From Gammaproteobacteria bacterium (GTDB lineage Bacteria; Pseudomonadota; Gammaproteobacteria; Pseudomonadales; Azotimanducaceae): 15,943 nucleotides of DNA. The notes under the pieces were generated by a model. It saw nothing but the letters and a program-made list of their open reading frames with translations, was not told the origin of the DNA and did no database searches. A program made the position numbers and the translations under genes. The stretch covers positions 1-15,943 of the forward strand of contig JAPPHP010000264.1 in assembly GCA_028821035.1 (NCBI GenBank), written 5' to 3'. Shown one piece after another: positions 15,086-15,943 of the stretch; positions within the stretch are counted from its first letter, which is position 1; every line of letters starts with the position of its first letter.

Positions 15086-15943
15086 ATGGACTACACGGAG
15101 CACGGGTTCTTCCGCGCGGCGGCCGTGGCGCCCGCGGTAACGGTCGGCAACCCGCGGGCGAATGCCCGGGCGCTGCTGGCGGCGTGCGAAGCCGAAACAC
15201 GGGCCGGTGCGTCCCTCGTCCTGACGCCGGAGTTGTCCGTCACCGGTTACACCTGCGAGGACCTCTTCACGACGGACCTGCTCCTCGAAGAGACCCGCGC
15301 GGCGCTCGCGGAGATCGCGCGGTCGAGCGGCGAGGCGGCCCTCGTCGTCGGAGCGCCGTGGCGGCTCGCGGACGGGCGCGTGCTCAACGCCGCGTTCGTG
15401 TGCCTGCGGGGCCGGGTGCTCGGGGCCGTGCCAAAGACCGCGAATCCGAACTACGAGGAGTTCTACGAGTTGCGCTGGTTCGCGTCCGGCGAAGACGTCG
15501 CCGTGACGGTGCGCGACGAGGAACTCGGCCGCTTCGAGATGCGGCGGGACCAGGTCTTCGATCTCTGGGGGTTCCGCTTCGCCATAGAGCTGTGCGAGGA
15601 CCTCTGGGCGCCGGCACAGCCGAGCGTCGCCCACGCGCTGGCCGGCGCCGAGATCGTCGTCAACCTGTCGGCGTCCAACGAACTGGTGGCGAAGGCGGAC
15701 TACCGGCGCGACCTCGTGCGCATGCAGAGCGCGCGGCTGATCTGCGGCTACCTCTACGCCGGCAGCGGGCCCACCGAGTCGGTGAAGGACCTGGTCTTCG
15801 GCGGTCACCTGGTCGCGGCGGAGAATGGCCGCCTGCTCGGGGAATCCGAACGCTTCGCGCTCGACGGGGCGCGCCTCGCGGTGGACTTCGACTGCAAGAA
15901 GCTGCGCCACGACCGGGCCCGCAACGCGACGTTCGCGCACAGC
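15086..15943 (+). CDS. nadE: NAD synthetase, glutamine-hydrolysing (5' part)
   Basis: The first 286 residues of glutamine-dependent NAD+ synthetase; the frame is still open at the window end. Visible is the N-terminal carbon-nitrogen hydrolase (glutaminase) domain, which supplies ammonia to the C-terminal ATP-dependent synthetase domain lying beyond the window. The glutaminase triad is present: Glu49 in LTPELSVTGY, Lys117 in AVPKTANPNYEEFYE, and Cys170 in IELCEDLWAP. The opening MDYTEHGFFRAAAVAP resembles the long two-domain NadE of actinobacteria and many proteobacteria. ATG 15086 is chosen by this match; an ATG at 15078 is out of frame. The gene diverges from the dehydrogenase operon across a 140-nt spacer. 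The enzyme performs the last step of NAD biosynthesis, so this side of the window is core chromosome. Confidence 0.93.
   Translation, partial: MDYTEHGFFRAAAVAPAVTVGNPRANARALLAACEAETRAGASLVLTPELSVTGYTCEDLFTTDLLLEETRAALAEIARSSGEAALVVGAPWRLADGRVLNAAFVCLRGRVLGAVPKTANPNYEEFYELRWFASGEDVAVTVRDEELGRFEMRRDQVFDLWGFRFAIELCEDLWAPAQPSVAHALAGAEIVVNLSASNELVAKADYRRDLVRMQSARLICGYLYAGSGPTESVKDLVFGGHLVAAENGRLLGESERFALDGARLAVDFDCKKLRHDRARNATFAHS

Overview
The window is a G+C-rich bacterial segment, about two-thirds G+C by eye and strongly G/C at third codon positions. Gene content (paired acyl-CoA dehydrogenases, a PlsC-type acyltransferase, a DUF1295 membrane protein, glutamine-dependent NAD synthetase) fits a high-GC proteobacterium or similar environmental Gram-negative. 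No rRNA or tRNA gene is present to fix the taxon, so this is inference.

Left part (1-1937): the 3' end of an unrecognised gene, a 64-residue two-helix membrane protein and a zeta-toxin-like P-loop kinase, all on the + strand and probably one transcript. About 645 nt without an intact gene follows, holding what looks like a frameshifted minus-strand gene remnant.

Middle part (1938-10723, all minus strand): a type I-G (formerly I-U) CRISPR-Cas interference operon. Transcription order is an 80-residue HicB-like protein, cas3 (helicase with a C-terminal HD nuclease), a short Cas8-like csb3, csb1 (Cas7) and csb2 (Cas5-Cas6 fusion). Every junction in this operon overlaps or nearly touches, implying translational coupling. 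Where cas4-cas1 and cas2 often lie, 42 nt after csb2, there is instead a DUF1703-type AAA-ATPase with a C-terminal PD-(D/E)XK nuclease domain. No repeat-spacer array and no adaptation gene is visible. With the kinase, this makes a small defence island carrying an interference-only CRISPR module.

Right part (10811-15943): a lipid-metabolism operon on the minus strand, read as ACAD (372 aa), ACAD (403 aa), DUF1295 protein, then PlsC-like acyltransferase. The N-terminal glutaminase half of nadE diverges from it on the + strand and runs off the window. The island abuts this operon in about 87 nt, with no tRNA and no clear terminator. The main unusual points are the HicB-like gene stop/start-coupled to cas3, the absent adaptation module and array, and an inverted repeat overlapping a possible promoter of the cas operon.
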